From NCBI GenBank assembly GCA_944330115.1, contig CALVIN010000006.1, positions 1 to 64,000 on the forward strand: 64,000 nucleotides of DNA. Reading direction: 5' to 3'. This stretch comes from an uncultured Clostridia bacterium (GTDB lineage: Bacteria; Bacillota; Clostridia; Christensenellales; Borkfalkiaceae). Numbering within the stretch: position 1 is the stretch's first letter; each line of letters opens with the position of its first letter. The translations under genes and the position numbers were made by a program. The notes under the pieces were generated by a model that worked only from the letters and a program-made list of their open reading frames with translations, was not told the origin of the DNA and did not search any database. Below, piece after piece: positions 24,978 through 32,586 of this stretch.

Positions 24978-26309
24978 TTAAGGGGTGACGCGGTTGATGT
25001 CGCGGGGGAACATTGCGGCATAGCGCACGTTCTTGAATCCCAAAAGGTGCATCGTAAGTCTTTCGAGGCCGAGGCCGAGGCCGCCGTGAGGGGGCGCGCC
25101 GTATTTGTGCAGCATGAGGTAGGTCTCGAACTCCGCGGGGTCCATGCCCAGGCGCTTCATCTTTTCTACCTGCATGTTATAGTCGTGTATCCTCTGTCCG
25201 CCGCTCGTTATCTCTATGCCGCGGAACAAAAGGTCGAACGAGAGCGTAACTTCGGGGTCCTCGGGGTCGTCCATGGTGTAGAAGGGGCGCTTTTTAGAGA
25301 GGTAGTGCGTAACGAACAAAAAGTCGCTGCCGTACTGCTGCTTTGCCCACTTGCCGAGGAAGGCCTCCTCTTCGGGCTCAAAGTCCTTCATGTCGGTTAT
25401 GTTCTTCAGCTTTTTAACGCACATCTCCTTGGCGTCTTTAAAGCGTATGCAGGGGATCTTGTCTATCACGGGGATATCTACCTTTAAAAGCTCTATCTCC
25501 TGCGCATACTCGCGCTTTAATAGATCCATGATATACTTCAAAACGCCCGTCTCCATCTCCATAATGTCGGTAAAGCTGTCGATAAAGCCCATTTCAAAGT
25601 CCATGGAGATGTATTCGTTTAAATGCCTGCTCGTGTCGTGGTGTTCGGCGCGGAATACGGGGCCTATTTCAAACACCCTCTCGTATACGGGCACGAGCGC
25701 CTGCTTATAGAGCTGGGGGCTCTGCGCAAGGAACACCGTCTTGCCGAAGTAGTCGAGCTTGAACACGTTTGTGCCGCCCTCGGCGCCCGCGAAGTTTATC
25801 TTGGGGGTGTGTATCTCGGTGAAGCCGCAGTTTGAAAGGTGCTCTCTGAAACCCCTCTGTATGCCCTCCTGGATCTTGAACACCGCGCGCTCGGAGGGGT
25901 TCCTCAAAGTCACGGGGCGGTAGTCGAGGTCGACGTTCAAATCGCAGTTGACCTTTTTCTTGGATATGACTACGGGGGGAATGGCGGCGGGGACGGAGAG
26001 TATCTCGATGTTGTGTATCTGCAGTTCAAACCTTTCGCTGCCGTCGCGCGTCTGGCTCTTTACCACCTTGCCGGTTATCTTGGCGGAGGCCTGCTCTACG
26101 ACCTTTTCATCAAGTCTGTAATCGGAAAATTCGGGCGAATATACGCACTGAACGGTGTCGCGCGCGGTGCGCAGGATGATGAACGCAAAGTCGCTCATGT
26201 CCCTTATGTTGTGTATCGCGCCCTTTATGCTTACTATCTTGCCCTCGTTCTCTTTGAATGCAGAGTAGGGCGTGGTGCCGTCGTTAAGTTCGCCGGTCAT
26301 GTATTCCAT
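24978..26309 (-). CDS. aspS: Archaeal-type aspartyl-tRNA synthetase (AspRS2)
   Basis: Class II synthetase of 443 residues. It has an N-terminal OB-fold anticodon-binding domain (1-110), class II motif 2 (GPVFRAEHHDTSRHLNEY) and motif 3 (GGLGLGLERLTMHLLG), ending FPRDINRVTP. The size and the absence of the GAD insertion mark the archaeal/eukaryotic type, not the bacterial type found at 37377. In bacteria with both types, AspRS2 is commonly the non-discriminating enzyme that also charges tRNA-Asn, and its product is amidated by GatCAB. The SMDFEMGF motif argues against AsnRS. The ATG at 26309 follows GAGG by 8 nt; the frame upstream to 26369 is not used. No T-box precedes it. Confidence 0.88.
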   Translation of the reverse strand: MEYMTGELNDGTTPYSAFKENEGKIVSIKGAIHNIRDMSDFAFIILRTARDTVQCVYSPEFSDYRLDEKVVEQASAKITGKVVKSQTRDGSERFELQIHNIEILSVPAAIPPVVISKKKVNCDLNVDLDYRPVTLRNPSERAVFKIQEGIQRGFREHLSNCGFTEIHTPKINFAGAEGGTNVFKLDYFGKTVFLAQSPQLYKQALVPVYERVFEIGPVFRAEHHDTSRHLNEYISMDFEMGFIDSFTDIMEMETGVLKYIMDLLKREYAQEIELLKVDIPVIDKIPCIRFKDAKEMCVKKLKNITDMKDFEPEEEAFLGKWAKQQYGSDFLFVTHYLSKKRPFYTMDDPEDPEVTLSFDLLFRGIEITSGGQRIHDYNMQVEKMKRLGMDPAEFETYLMLHKYGAPPHGGLGLGLERLTMHLLGFKNVRYAAMFPRDINRVTP

Positions 26310-26536
26310 ATAAGTACCTCGCAATATTAAGTCGAATACAATTTTAATGCTTTTGCCTGCAAAAATCAAGTAAAATGCAACGCGCCGCGCGCGCTTTTAT
26401 TTTGCGATATGCTATTTTGCGGCGCGTGGGCCGTATTGCCGTGCAGACGGCCGCGTGCGGGCACCGTAATTTTTATAATGCGGCGCCTATTTTATTGCAG
26501 GAAAAATTTTATATAAGTATTTTTGCCCCGCAACTG

Positions 26537-26565
26537 TTGATTTTCTCAGAGGGTATTGCTATAAT
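26537..26565 (+). promoter_or_regulatory. Sigma-A promoter of the 6S RNA gene
   Basis: TTGATT (26537-26542), a 17-bp spacer, TATAAT (26560-26565); predicted start near 26572. Confidence 0.8.
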
Positions 26566-26571
26566 GTATAT

Positions 26572-26731
26572 AACAAGTCTGCGGTGTTCGTGGTATGGGA
26601 AATTCGTAATCCACAATATAATTTCGGGAGCGGTACGTTCGCGGGAATAGGCAAGGTCTGTATTTATACGGAAAGACCGATGTTCCGCTTCGCCGCACCC
26701 ACCTGGGAGAACCTGGGTTAATACTTTTTCA
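26572..26731 (+). ncRNA. ssrS: 6S RNA
   Basis: About 160 nt behind a near-perfect promoter in the aspS-bioY spacer, with no reading frame. The 5' part CTGCGGTGTTCGTGG and the 3' part GTTCCGC...CCGCACCCACCTGGG resemble 6S RNA ends (compare GATGTTCG and the CACC-rich 3' hairpin in known 6S). TGCGG/CCGCA can close the long stem; GGTCT/AGACC (26655-26678) and CCCA/TGGG (26698-26717) form inner hairpins, leaving an open middle. It ends near ACTTTTTC. 6S binds the RNA polymerase-sigma-A holoenzyme in stationary phase. A homology search with the Rfam 6S model would decide. Confidence 0.65.
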
Positions 26732-26839
26732 TATCACGGCACAGGCGGATGTTAATATTGTTTGTATTGCGCGCACGGCGCGCAGGTCTGTAATGTCGCA
26801 GGGCGGGAAAATTCTCCCGCCCTTAATTTTTTGCCGATG

Positions 26840-26868
26840 TTGACTTTTTTTGCCGCCTTATGTATAAT
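26840..26868 (+). promoter_or_regulatory. Sigma-A promoter, leaderless arrangement (bioY)
   Basis: TTGACT (26840-26845), a 17-bp spacer, TATAAT (26863-26868), then 6 nt to the ATG of bioY at 26875. I see no BirA operator palindrome. Confidence 0.85.
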
Positions 26869-26874
26869 TTTACT

Positions 26875-27576
26875 ATGGGTGAAAATGCAAACGCTCCCCG
26901 CGGAGGGGACTACAATTTGAATATTGAGCAAAAGGGCGGAGCAAATGGCGGCAAAAGCGCAAAAGTAAAGGGCAAAGGGCGGTTTGCACTCGCCGCGGCC
27001 GACATAGCCGAGTGCGCGCTGTTCGTCGCGCTGATGGCGGCGGCAGCCTATATACGCATACCCTTTCCGTTCGTGCCGCTCACCTTTCAGACGGCGGTGA
27101 GCATACTGTGCGGCATGCTGCTCGGCGCAAAAAAGGGCGCGATATCCATGTGCATATATGCGCTGGCGGGGCTTATAGGCCTGCCCGTGTTCAGCTCGGG
27201 CGGCGGCTTTTCGTATGTGCTCATGCCTTCGTTCGGCTATATCCCGGGGTTTATCTGCGCCGCGGCCGTTGCGGGCGCCATTGTTTGCGGAGCTGCGGGC
27301 GGACATAGCGCGGGTGGCAATGAGGACAAAGGCATCACTTTCCGCCGCTGTATTCTGGCGGCGCTGGCGGCGTTTGTGTGCAACTATGCGCTCGGCACGG
27401 CCTATTTTATCGCCGTGTGGGAGCTCAGCGGATATGAGGGGCTGTTTGCCGCCGTGATAGAGTATAACGTAATATACATACCAAAGGATATATTGCTTGC
27501 AGTCGCCGCGGCGGCAGTCGCAAGGCAGGTGCTCCCCGCAATATCAAGGCGGCGTGCGCGCATAAAGAGGGGATAA
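26875..27576 (+). CDS. bioY: Biotin transporter substrate-binding subunit BioY
   Basis: S component of an energy-coupling-factor biotin importer, an integral membrane protein with about six membrane helices. Of its 233 residues, the first 40 are a hydrophilic extension. The family pattern follows: ALFVALMAAAAYIRIPFPFVPLTFQT, LGAKKGAISMCIYALAGLIGLPVF and GGGFSYVLMPSFGYIPGF are seen as short matching segments. Energising EcfA/T proteins are not in the window. A frame-compatible ATG at 26860 lies inside the promoter, so the start is ATG 26875, with no room for a ribosome site: the message is probably leaderless. Confidence 0.92.
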   Translation: MGENANAPRGGDYNLNIEQKGGANGGKSAKVKGKGRFALAAADIAECALFVALMAAAAYIRIPFPFVPLTFQTAVSILCGMLLGAKKGAISMCIYALAGLIGLPVFSSGGGFSYVLMPSFGYIPGFICAAAVAGAIVCGAAGGHSAGGNEDKGITFRRCILAALAAFVCNYALGTAYFIAVWELSGYEGLFAAVIEYNVIYIPKDILLAVAAAAVARQVLPAISRRRARIKRG

Positions 27577-27769
27577 AAGGCGGGTGTGATGTTCGCCCTG
27601 TATTTTTGCGGCGCGCTGTTAAAATAACGTTTTATGTGCGGCGTCGCAGTTTAATTGTGCACTATTTTACTCAATCGATTGCAATGGCGGCGCATTTATG
27701 ATAAAATAACCTAAATACTGTCTTTACTGTCTTTCACACATAATTTTGCACGGCGCATAGTATGCAGTA

Positions 27770-28750
27770 GTGCAAAAAACGATATCTGTAATTGATCTGG
27801 GCGCAATAGAACGCAACGTAAAATATTTAAAGTCGCTTGCGGGCAAATCGCGGTTTTTTGCCGTGGTAAAGGCCGATGCCTACGGTCACGGCGCCGAGCG
27901 CGTCGCCCTGCACATAGAGCGGCTGGTCGACGGCTTCTGCGTGGCGATAACCGAGGAGGGCGCGGCCCTCAGGGCGGCGGGCGTAACTGCGCCCGTTCTG
28001 GTATTCACCCCGCTCACCTCGCGCGACGACGCGCTTGCCGCGCAGTTCTACGGCCTCACCGTCACGGTGAACGGTGTGCCCTCCGCGCGCCTTGCGGCGG
28101 GACTGGACTGCCACATAAAGGTGAACACGGGCATGAACCGCTACGGCTGCTCGGTGGAGGAGCTGCCTGCGGTGATAGCAACTTTAAAAGAGGGCGGCGC
28201 AAGGGTAGGCGGCGTTTACAGCCACCTGTATTGCCCGCAGAATGAGGCCGCGCGCGAGGAGCAGTATGCCCTCTTCATGCGCGCAAAAGGTGCGGTGATC
28301 GCGGCATATCCTAATGCCTTTTGTCATCTTTCGGCGAGCGCGGGCACTATGCTGGGCGGCAAGTTTTTGCTCGGCGGCGTGCGTTGCGGCATAGCGATGT
28401 ACGGCTATGCGCCGCAAGGTTTTTCGAATGAAGGGCTCTCACCCGCGCTAAAAGTCTGTGCGCGAAGGGTGCAGACGTGCGCATTTGTACCGCGCGGCGC
28501 GGGCTACGGTTTCGCCCGCAAAAATTATAAAAAACTCACCGCCTATCGCCTCGGCTATGCCGACGGTTTTTTGCGCGGCGCTCCCTTGGGCGAGGGCAAT
28601 CTGTGCATGGACGCCTTTATCTCCGAGGACGACGGCGAATTTAAAGAGGTGTTTTTTGCCGCCGATAAATACGCCGCCCGCTGCGGCACCATAAGCTATG
28701 AGGTGCTGTGCTCGGTAACGCGCCGCTCGGAGAGGGTGTATGTCGTTTAA
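27770..28750 (+). CDS. alr: Alanine racemase
   Basis: PLP enzyme that makes D-alanine for peptidoglycan. The 326 residues have the PLP-Lys motif VVKADAYGHG (33-42), the substrate-binding KVNTGMNRYG, the catalytic Tyr in GAGYGF, GYADGFLRG and CMDAFISE. At 326 residues it is about 40 shorter than most Alr proteins, from several small deletions rather than truncation. The start is GTG 27770 without a ribosome site; a -10-like TAGTAT ends 6 nt before it, with a weak TTCACA -35 (27733), so it may be leaderless. A GCATATATGC repeat follows the stop at 28750. Confidence 0.92.
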   Translation: MQKTISVIDLGAIERNVKYLKSLAGKSRFFAVVKADAYGHGAERVALHIERLVDGFCVAITEEGAALRAAGVTAPVLVFTPLTSRDDALAAQFYGLTVTVNGVPSARLAAGLDCHIKVNTGMNRYGCSVEELPAVIATLKEGGARVGGVYSHLYCPQNEAAREEQYALFMRAKGAVIAAYPNAFCHLSASAGTMLGGKFLLGGVRCGIAMYGYAPQGFSNEGLSPALKVCARRVQTCAFVPRGAGYGFARKNYKKLTAYRLGYADGFLRGAPLGEGNLCMDAFISEDDGEFKEVFFAADKYAARCGTISYEVLCSVTRRSERVYVV

Positions 28751-28779
28751 TTGCGGCATATATGCGGGGCAATTGCATT
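28750..28779. repeat. GCATATATGC palindromic repeat
   Basis: TTGCGGCATATATGCGGGGCAA, an imperfect palindrome directly after alr. Related copies: 24007 (reverse), 30859, 32539, 33391, 55551 (reverse), 61739 (reverse). Confidence 0.75.
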
Positions 28780-28881
28780 TTATTCAGTTTTTGCGGCATA
28801 AACGGCGGCAAAAGAGCAATCAAAAAATGGCGAAAAATACCGAAAAAATAATTAAAAAAATAATTTTTATTTATATTTTTT

Positions 28882-29433
28882 ATGAAGGGCGAGATAAGGG
28901 AAAAATTTAAGATCAAGCGCCGCTACTTCGGCAGCATAGTGCGCGCCGAGGCCGGGCGGTATATCGCCGAATATTTTTTGGCGGAGTACGGCGGCTATAG
29001 CAGCTATCTAATTTACAACAGCTTCGGCTCGGAGGCCTCCACGCAGGGCATAATATCCGCCCTCTTAAGGGAGGGCAAGCAGGTGTTTTTGCCGCGCGTC
29101 GAGGGGGACAAGATGGTCGCCGTGCCCTACGGTGAGTTAAAGCGGGGCGCATACGGCATAATGGAGCCGCAGGGACAGCCCTATTCCGGCGCGATAGATG
29201 TCACCGCCGTGCCGCTGCTCGCGGTCAACGGGCGGGGCTTTCGCCTCGGCTACGGCGGCGGGTATTACGACAGGTTTTTAAAGGACAACGGCACTTTAAA
29301 GGTGGGGCTGGGCTTTGCCTTTCAGCTCACCGATGAGTTTGAAGAGGACGGGTGGGACGAGCCGCTCGACAGCTTTATATGCGAAAGGGGGATATACTAT
29401 TTTGGCAAAGAAGAAGAACAGCGGCGCAAATAA
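28882..29433 (+). CDS. 5-formyltetrahydrofolate cyclo-ligase
   Basis: ATP-dependent conversion of 5-formyl-THF to 5,10-methenyl-THF. The 183 residues show an N-terminal Arg/Lys-rich helix, the Ser/Tyr-rich YLIYNSFGSEAST segment, QVFLPRVEG, GIMEPQG, and the ATP-binding signature GFRLGYGGGYYDRFL near the C-terminus. No ribosome site is visible; TATATT at 28872-28877 ends 4 nt before the ATG, so start and leader are unclear. Its end overlaps the next gene by 32 nt. Confidence 0.92.
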   Translation: MKGEIREKFKIKRRYFGSIVRAEAGRYIAEYFLAEYGGYSSYLIYNSFGSEASTQGIISALLREGKQVFLPRVEGDKMVAVPYGELKRGAYGIMEPQGQPYSGAIDVTAVPLLAVNGRGFRLGYGGGYYDRFLKDNGTLKVGLGFAFQLTDEFEEDGWDEPLDSFICERGIYYFGKEEEQRRK

Positions 29434-30283
29434 CGCAGCCTCAGGCAGGGCGCAGAGCGCGGCAAATACTCAAAAGGGCGGCACATATGCCGCAACTAAT
29501 GCAAACGGCGGCGCCGAAGATGCCTTGAACGGGGCGCAGCCCGAAAACATGGCGCAGGAAAATACGGCGCAGGTTTCGGAGATGAAGAGCACCCGCACCC
29601 GCCTTGCGCCAAAATACAGGGTGCAGCAGTTCTTTTATGAACTTGCCGACCTTTTAAAGGGCGCGGTGTTCCCCTTTATCGTGATGTGCGTGTTCTCCAC
29701 CACGATAATACTCTTTTACGGCTTCGAAGATATGGCCGTGCGCATACTTGCCGTCGTGTTGGGCGAGGCGCTCATTGTCGGCTCCTTCGTAATGTTCGGC
29801 AGACAGAACGGCGCGGCGGCCTACCGCAGGTTCAAAATAAACGAAGGCAAGCGCAAGCTCGGCAAGCGCGATAAAAAGGTAGTGTTCAAAACGGGCGAAT
29901 ATGCGCCCTGGAAGGGCTTTGTTATCGGCTTCATTTCGGCCGTGCCTTTTTTGATACTTCAGATAATAAAGTGTTTCGGCGACTTTGAGTTTGTAAACTT
30001 TTTGCTCGAATACGCCTGCGGCTGGGCGGTCGCCCCGCTCGAGGTGATAAGTTCGGCCATACCTCAGCCCTACTACCTGCTCATGGTATTGCTCCCCGTC
30101 GCCGTGCAGGGCGGCTTCTACATTCAGGGCATGTTCGCCGAAAAGAAGAGGCAGGAGCAGATTAACCGCGTTGAGGACGATAAGCGCAAGGGCAAAAAGA
30201 AGCACTACTACGAGGAAAACGTGTACGAGCCCGACCGCGAAGTGGATATTTCGGGCGCAGACAGAGGTAAAAAGCGCAAATGA
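29402..30283 (+). CDS. Membrane protein of unknown function
   Basis: Not recognised. The 293 residues consist of a hydrophilic, Ala/Asn/Gln-rich N-terminal tail (about 1-75), four hydrophobic segments (about 85-105, 112-130, 175-195, 225-250) separated by a basic loop (RRFKINEGKRKLGKRDKK), and a highly charged Lys/Glu-rich C-terminal tail. The start is probably TTG 29402, preceded by GGGGGAT at 29386. The frame opening at 29315 lies fully inside the folate cyclo-ligase gene. It overlaps rsmD by 4 nt (ATGA), so it is part of the cyclo-ligase-rsmD-coaD transcript. Confidence 0.7.
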   Translation: MAKKKNSGANNAASGRAQSAANTQKGGTYAATNANGGAEDALNGAQPENMAQENTAQVSEMKSTRTRLAPKYRVQQFFYELADLLKGAVFPFIVMCVFSTTIILFYGFEDMAVRILAVVLGEALIVGSFVMFGRQNGAAAYRRFKINEGKRKLGKRDKKVVFKTGEYAPWKGFVIGFISAVPFLILQIIKCFGDFEFVNFLLEYACGWAVAPLEVISSAIPQPYYLLMVLLPVAVQGGFYIQGMFAEKKRQEQINRVEDDKRKGKKKHYYEENVYEPDREVDISGADRGKKRK

Positions 30284-30822
30284 GGGTGATAAGCGGCAAA
30301 TATCGCGGGCTGGTGCTCGCGGAGTTCAACGGCAAGGACATACGCCCCACCGCCGACAGAGTCAAGGAGAGCCTCTTTAATATTCTGGCCTTTAAAATTA
30401 CGGGCGCGCGCGTGCTCGATCTGTTCTGCGGCAGCGGGAGCCTGGGCATAGAGTGCCTTTCGCGCGGGGCAAAGTTTGTGCACTTCAACGATATTTCCCC
30501 CGCAAGTATAGCCGTTTTAAACAAAAATCTCTCCCGCCTGCGCGGCGAAAAATACTCTGTTTCCACGGGCGATTGGGCGGAGTGCTTAAAGAGGCAGAAG
30601 GAAAAGTTTGACATCGTATTTGTAGATCCGCCCTACGCCGACGACTGCGGCATAAGGGCCGTGGAGGAGCTGGCCGCGCGCAAGCTTGTATACAGCGGCG
30701 GCGTGGCGGTCTACGAGCGCGACCGTCCCTTTTCGGGCACGGTGGATGGAATGGAAGTCACCGACGAAAGAAAGTACGGCAAAACGTACTTAACGTTCTT
30801 TCAGCCGGATCATATAATTTAA
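30280..30822 (+). CDS. rsmD: 16S rRNA (guanine966-N2)-methyltransferase
   Basis: SAM-dependent methylation of G966 in 16S rRNA during small-subunit assembly. The 180 residues begin MRVISGKYRGLVL and continue with DIRPTADRVKESLFNIL, SAM motif LDLFCGSGSLGIECLSRGA, and the catalytic DPPY in IVFVDPPYADD. It starts at the ATGA overlap with the preceding membrane protein gene. In Bacillus this gene (ylbH) lies next to coaD (ylbI), ylbJ and ylbK, and here the same four occur in the same order. Confidence 0.95.
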   Translation: MRVISGKYRGLVLAEFNGKDIRPTADRVKESLFNILAFKITGARVLDLFCGSGSLGIECLSRGAKFVHFNDISPASIAVLNKNLSRLRGEKYSVSTGDWAECLKRQKEKFDIVFVDPPYADDCGIRAVEELAARKLVYSGGVAVYERDRPFSGTVDGMEVTDERKYGKTYLTFFQPDHII

Positions 30823-30858
30823 CCTGACCCTATCAGAAAATTTTTGGCCGCAGGGGCA

Positions 30859-30887
30859 ATAGTTGCGGCATATATGCGGGGCAATTT
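30859..30887. repeat. GCATATATGC palindromic repeat
   Basis: AGTTGCGGCATATATGCGGG followed by GCAATT; its last base touches the coaD start codon, so the RNA hairpin would sit directly on the translation start. Confidence 0.75.
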
Positions 30888-31376
30888 ATGAAGAGATGCG
30901 TTTTTGCAGGCACGTTCGACCCGCCCACTTCGGGGCACAGATCGGTGGTGGAGGCCTGCCTTAAAATTTTTGACGAGGTGGTGGTGGCCGTTATGGTAAA
31001 CACAAAAAAGCGGCCGCTGCTTTCGGAGGAGGAGCGCAAAACGCTGCTCGAAAAGCTGTTTGCGGGCAACCCCGCCGTTAAAGTCGTAATATTCGAGGGC
31101 GCGGCCGTCGACCTTTTAAAGAGCCAGAACACGGTGTTCTATGTGCGCGGCGTGCGCAACAGCACCGACTTTGAGTATGAGACGGCCGACTACTACGCCA
31201 GCAAAAAGCTGATGCCCGGGCTGGTGGAGATATATATCCCCGCCGACCAGGACAAACTGCAGCTCAGTTCAACGCTCGTAAAAAATTCGGTAAAGTTCAA
31301 AAAGGAGCTGTTTGACTACGTTCCCGAGGAGATAGAGCAAGATTTTTTGAAGATGATGGAGGACAAAGATGTTTGA
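30888..31376 (+). CDS. coaD: Phosphopantetheine adenylyltransferase
   Basis: Makes dephospho-CoA from 4'-phosphopantetheine and ATP. The 162 residues include the nucleotidyltransferase motif GTFDPPTSGH, where most family members have GTFDPxTxGH, the Arg in YVRGVRNSTDFEYE, and the SSTLVK motif in place of ISST-x-VR. There is no normal ribosome site: GGGG lies 6-9 nt upstream inside the palindromic repeat that ends at the ATG. Its end overlaps the DAHP synthase gene by 8 nt. Confidence 0.95.
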   Translation: MKRCVFAGTFDPPTSGHRSVVEACLKIFDEVVVAVMVNTKKRPLLSEEERKTLLEKLFAGNPAVKVVIFEGAAVDLLKSQNTVFYVRGVRNSTDFEYETADYYASKKLMPGLVEIYIPADQDKLQLSSTLVKNSVKFKKELFDYVPEEIEQDFLKMMEDKDV

Positions 31377-32391
31377 AAGGCAGATAAAGATACCCGAGCC
31401 CGAAGAGATAAAGGACATGGCCCCCATGCCCGACAGTTTAAAAAAGATAAAGGCCGAGCGTGACAAGCTGATAACCGACGTTATCACCGGCAAGAGCGAC
31501 AAGTTTGTTGTAATAGTAGGCCCCTGCTCGGCGCACGAGCCCGCGCCCGTGCTCGACTATGTTGAAAGGCTGGGCAAACTCAACGAAAAGGTAAAGGACA
31601 AGCTTGTGCTCGTCCCCAGGATATACACAAACAAGCCCCGCACAAAGGGCGTGGGCTATAAGGGCATGTTCTCACAGCCCGATCCCACCAAGGGCGAGGA
31701 TATTTTAAAGGGCATACTCACCATACGCAAGCTCAACGTGCAGGCGATAGAGGCGAGCGGCCTTTCCGCCGCCGACGAGATGCTCTATCCCGCCAACTAC
31801 GGATACGTCGACGACCTTCTCTCATACGTCGCCGTGGGCGCGCGTTCGAGCGAAAATCAGCTGCACAGGCTTGTGGCCAGCGGCATCGACGGCCCCGTCG
31901 GCATAAAGAACCCCATGAGCGGCAGCATACTCGTGATGCTCAACTCGATATACGCCGCGCAGAGCGGCCAGGTGTTCAAGCTCAACGGCTGGCAGGTAAA
32001 AACGTATGGCAACCCGCTCTCGCACGCAATACTTCGCGGCGCGGTGGACGGCTACGGCAACGATATCCCCAACTTCCACTACGAATTTGTAATGCAGGTG
32101 GCGGAGGGATATGCCAAGTCGGAGCTCAAAAACCCCGCCATAATAATCGACGCCAACCACTCCAACAGCGGCAAAAAGTTCAAACAGCAGATACGCATCT
32201 GCGAAGAGGTCATGCAAAACCGCATCTACGACAAGGACTTCAAGCGCATAGTAAAGGGCTTCATGATAGAGAGCTTTATCGAGGAGGGCAACCAGAAGGA
32301 GGATGTTATCTACGGCAAGTCGATAACCGATCCCTGCCTCGGCTGGGACGACACCGAGCGCCTCCTTTTAGACATTGCCGATAAGGTGTAA
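31369..32391 (+). CDS. aroF: 3-deoxy-7-phosphoheptulonate (DAHP) synthase, class I AroG-type
   Basis: First step of the aromatic pathway, joining phosphoenolpyruvate and erythrose 4-phosphate. The 340 residues match the class I-alpha (E. coli AroF/G/H-like) type: VIVGPCSAHEPAPVLDY, RIYTNKPRTKGVGYKG, the GARSSENQLHR motif, IGIKNP-like GPVGIKNPMSG, and IIIDANHSNSGKK with a metal ligand His. The isozyme letter is a guess. The start lies inside coaD, so the two are coupled. It supplies the aro operon 20 kb away. No regulatory ACT or chorismate mutase domain is fused. Confidence 0.92.
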   Translation: MFERQIKIPEPEEIKDMAPMPDSLKKIKAERDKLITDVITGKSDKFVVIVGPCSAHEPAPVLDYVERLGKLNEKVKDKLVLVPRIYTNKPRTKGVGYKGMFSQPDPTKGEDILKGILTIRKLNVQAIEASGLSAADEMLYPANYGYVDDLLSYVAVGARSSENQLHRLVASGIDGPVGIKNPMSGSILVMLNSIYAAQSGQVFKLNGWQVKTYGNPLSHAILRGAVDGYGNDIPNFHYEFVMQVAEGYAKSELKNPAIIIDANHSNSGKKFKQQIRICEEVMQNRIYDKDFKRIVKGFMIESFIEEGNQKEDVIYGKSITDPCLGWDDTERLLLDIADKV

Positions 32392-32538
32392 ATATTGCCG
32401 CTTATTTTGCCGTGAACTCCGCCTGCGCGGCGGCTTGCGGGCGGCAAATTTTTGCTATATTCAGCGGCGGTTTGTATAAAAAATACCGCCTAAAAAATAC
32501 CGTCGCATTTGTGCGGCGGCATAAAATAAAAAAGTGCG

Positions 32539-32560
32539 TTAGTTGCGGCATATGTGCCGC
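32539..32560. repeat. GCATATATGC palindromic repeat, variant
   Basis: AGTTGCGGCATATGTGCCGC; ends 16 nt before the ribosome site of pheA. The DAHP synthase-pheA spacer otherwise shows only a few short hairpins (32420-32530). Confidence 0.6.
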
Positions 32561-32586
32561 CCTTTTGTAAGTTTCGGAGGTCTGCA

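Noticed and set aside
24978..26309. Asparaginyl-tRNA synthetase
   Set aside because: Motif 2 context GPVFRAEHHDTSRHLNEYISMDFEM and the end FPRDINRVTP (read as short segments) are of AspRS type; AsnRS has GPTFRAENSNT and an EPEM motif.
26375..26650. 91-codon plus-strand frame before bioY
   Set aside because: It crosses the 6S RNA promoter and the RNA itself and has no ribosome site.
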